Assembly (NCBI GenBank): GCA_900770015.1
Contig: CAAGIU010000245.1
Coordinates: 1-6,664 of the forward strand
From: an uncultured Oscillospiraceae bacterium
Lineage (GTDB): Bacteria; Bacillota_A; Clostridia; Oscillospirales; Oscillospiraceae
Direction: 5' to 3'
Length of the DNA: 6,664 nt
The stretch's first letter is position 1; every line of letters starts with the position of its first letter. Shown one piece after another: positions 6,050 to 6,664 of the stretch. Both the position numbers and the translations under genes were made by a program. The notes under the pieces were generated by a model. That model was not told the origin of the DNA and made no database searches. It saw nothing but the letters and a program-made list of their open reading frames with translations.

Positions 6050-6664
6050 AGAAAATGATGAGTCTTTGCCTGAGCCTTTGCCTGACGGCTGCTCTGGCCG
6101 CTCCCGCCTATGCGCTGGAGTATACCATCGATGCCCCTGAGGGGCCGTCCTATGGAACGCCCACCTCCATCGAGGTGGTGCATACGGCAGACGGCGGGGC
6201 AATGAAAAATGAGGACGTCAGCAAGAATGCCGCCCTCATCCCTCCCGGCTTCGGAACACCCAGTATGGACGCCATGAATACCGGAACTTACCTCACGCCG
6301 AATCTGGCCCCCGGCGGTATGCCCGCCACCGGCGCAGTCATCGGCGGCAACTCCGCCGCTGTCGTGGAACCCGGCAGCACGGTGGTCACAACCCCCTCCA
6401 ATACCGTAATCACCACCGGCTATACCGAGGTCACCTCCGACCTCTACTACTCGGCAGGATATCTGGGTACGCTGAAGATCCCCACTTTGGATCTGAGCGT
6501 GAAGGTCTACCAGAGTACGGACAGCAAAACACTGGCAAAGGGCGTCGGTCACTTTGAGGAAACCAGCATCTGGAATGGCAATGTGGCGCTGGCGGCGCAC
6601 AACAGGGGCGTGAACAACTATTTCGGACAGATCCACACGCTGGAGATCGGGGACAAGATCACTC
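6046..6664 (+). CDS. Sortase, probably class D type, 3' end cut by window
   Basis: Sortases are extracellular cysteine transpeptidases that cleave sorting signals and attach proteins to the cell wall or to each other. The 206 visible residues start with a signal peptide or N-terminal anchor (MKKMMSLCLSLCLTAALA, with AYA before residue 24). A Gly/Pro/Thr-rich linker of about 110 residues follows. The sortase fold starts near residue 138 with GYLGTLKIPTLDLSVKVYQ, then LAKGVGHFEETSIWNGNVAL and AAHNRG, whose H185 is the expected catalytic His. The catalytic Cys (in a TLxTC-type motif) and Arg should lie past the right edge, so activity cannot be confirmed. The start is supported by GAGGAGG 10 nt upstream and an ATGA overlap with the membrane protein gene. 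The class assignment rests on the overall look of the GxLxIPxLxLxxxV...GVGHFE segment. It is probably the last gene of a coupled surface module. Confidence 0.88.
   Translation, partial: MKKMMSLCLSLCLTAALAAPAYALEYTIDAPEGPSYGTPTSIEVVHTADGGAMKNEDVSKNAALIPPGFGTPSMDAMNTGTYLTPNLAPGGMPATGAVIGGNSAAVVEPGSTVVTTPSNTVITTGYTEVTSDLYYSAGYLGTLKIPTLDLSVKVYQSTDSKTLAKGVGHFEETSIWNGNVALAAHNRGVNNYFGQIHTLEIGDKIT

Noticed and set aside
5099..6202. Minus-strand open frame of 367 codons
   Set aside because: It is antisense to the membrane protein and sortase genes, Gly/Arg-rich without domains, and a by-product of codon bias.
1..6664. CRISPR arrays, tRNA genes, insertion sequences, attachment sites or an origin of transfer
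   Set aside because: No spaced direct repeats, cloverleaf-like segments, transposase motifs or long inverted repeats besides the terminator were seen on reading both strands.

Overview
The window looks like accessory DNA from an integrative and conjugative element or related mobile element of a gut-type Firmicute (Clostridia, probably Oscillospiraceae/Ruminococcaceae-like). The grounds are moderately high GC, AGGAGG-type ribosome binding sites, tightly packed and overlapping small genes, and a family combination typical of such elements: ArdA-like antirestriction proteins, DUF4240, DUF3849, a D12-class adenine methylase, an AbrB-like protein, and a secreted membrane protein next to a class D-type sortase. 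No integrase, relaxase, coupling protein, tRNA, rRNA, CRISPR array or IS is visible, so the mobile-element assignment is inferred from context. All real genes are on the + strand.

Region 1 (1-1884) holds two genes overlapping by ATGA and ending at a strong intrinsic terminator. The first, cut by the left edge, is an ArdA-like antirestriction protein. The second has an N-terminal DUF4240 domain and a C-terminal segment that lines up with the ArdA-like part of the first. Both end in a Met/Lys tail (M-x-M-K-M-K).

Region 2 (1926-4485) starts 41 nt after the T-tract. It encodes a small winged-helix protein with a perfect heptad coiled coil, a D12-class DNA adenine methylase, a protein with two SpoVT/AbrB-like half-domains around a Cys cluster, and a DUF3849 protein. 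Region 3 (4500-6664) encodes an unrecognised 210-aa protein, a secreted protein with a C-terminal membrane anchor, and a sortase cut by the right edge. Junctions in regions 2 and 3 are 8-nt overlap, 17-nt gap, 8-nt overlap, 14-nt gap, 4-nt overlap and 4-nt overlap, so this is probably one seven-gene operon.

Functionally, ArdA-like proteins (DNA mimics that block type I restriction) and a DNA methylase together suggest a module protecting incoming DNA from host restriction. The winged-helix and AbrB-like proteins are candidate regulators. The membrane protein and sortase form a cell-surface module, and their mature N-termini share a short motif, suggesting that they work together. The most interesting points are the DUF4240-ArdA fusion, the recurring Met/Lys tails, the tandem AbrB half-domains with a possible metal site, and the shared motif of the last two proteins.
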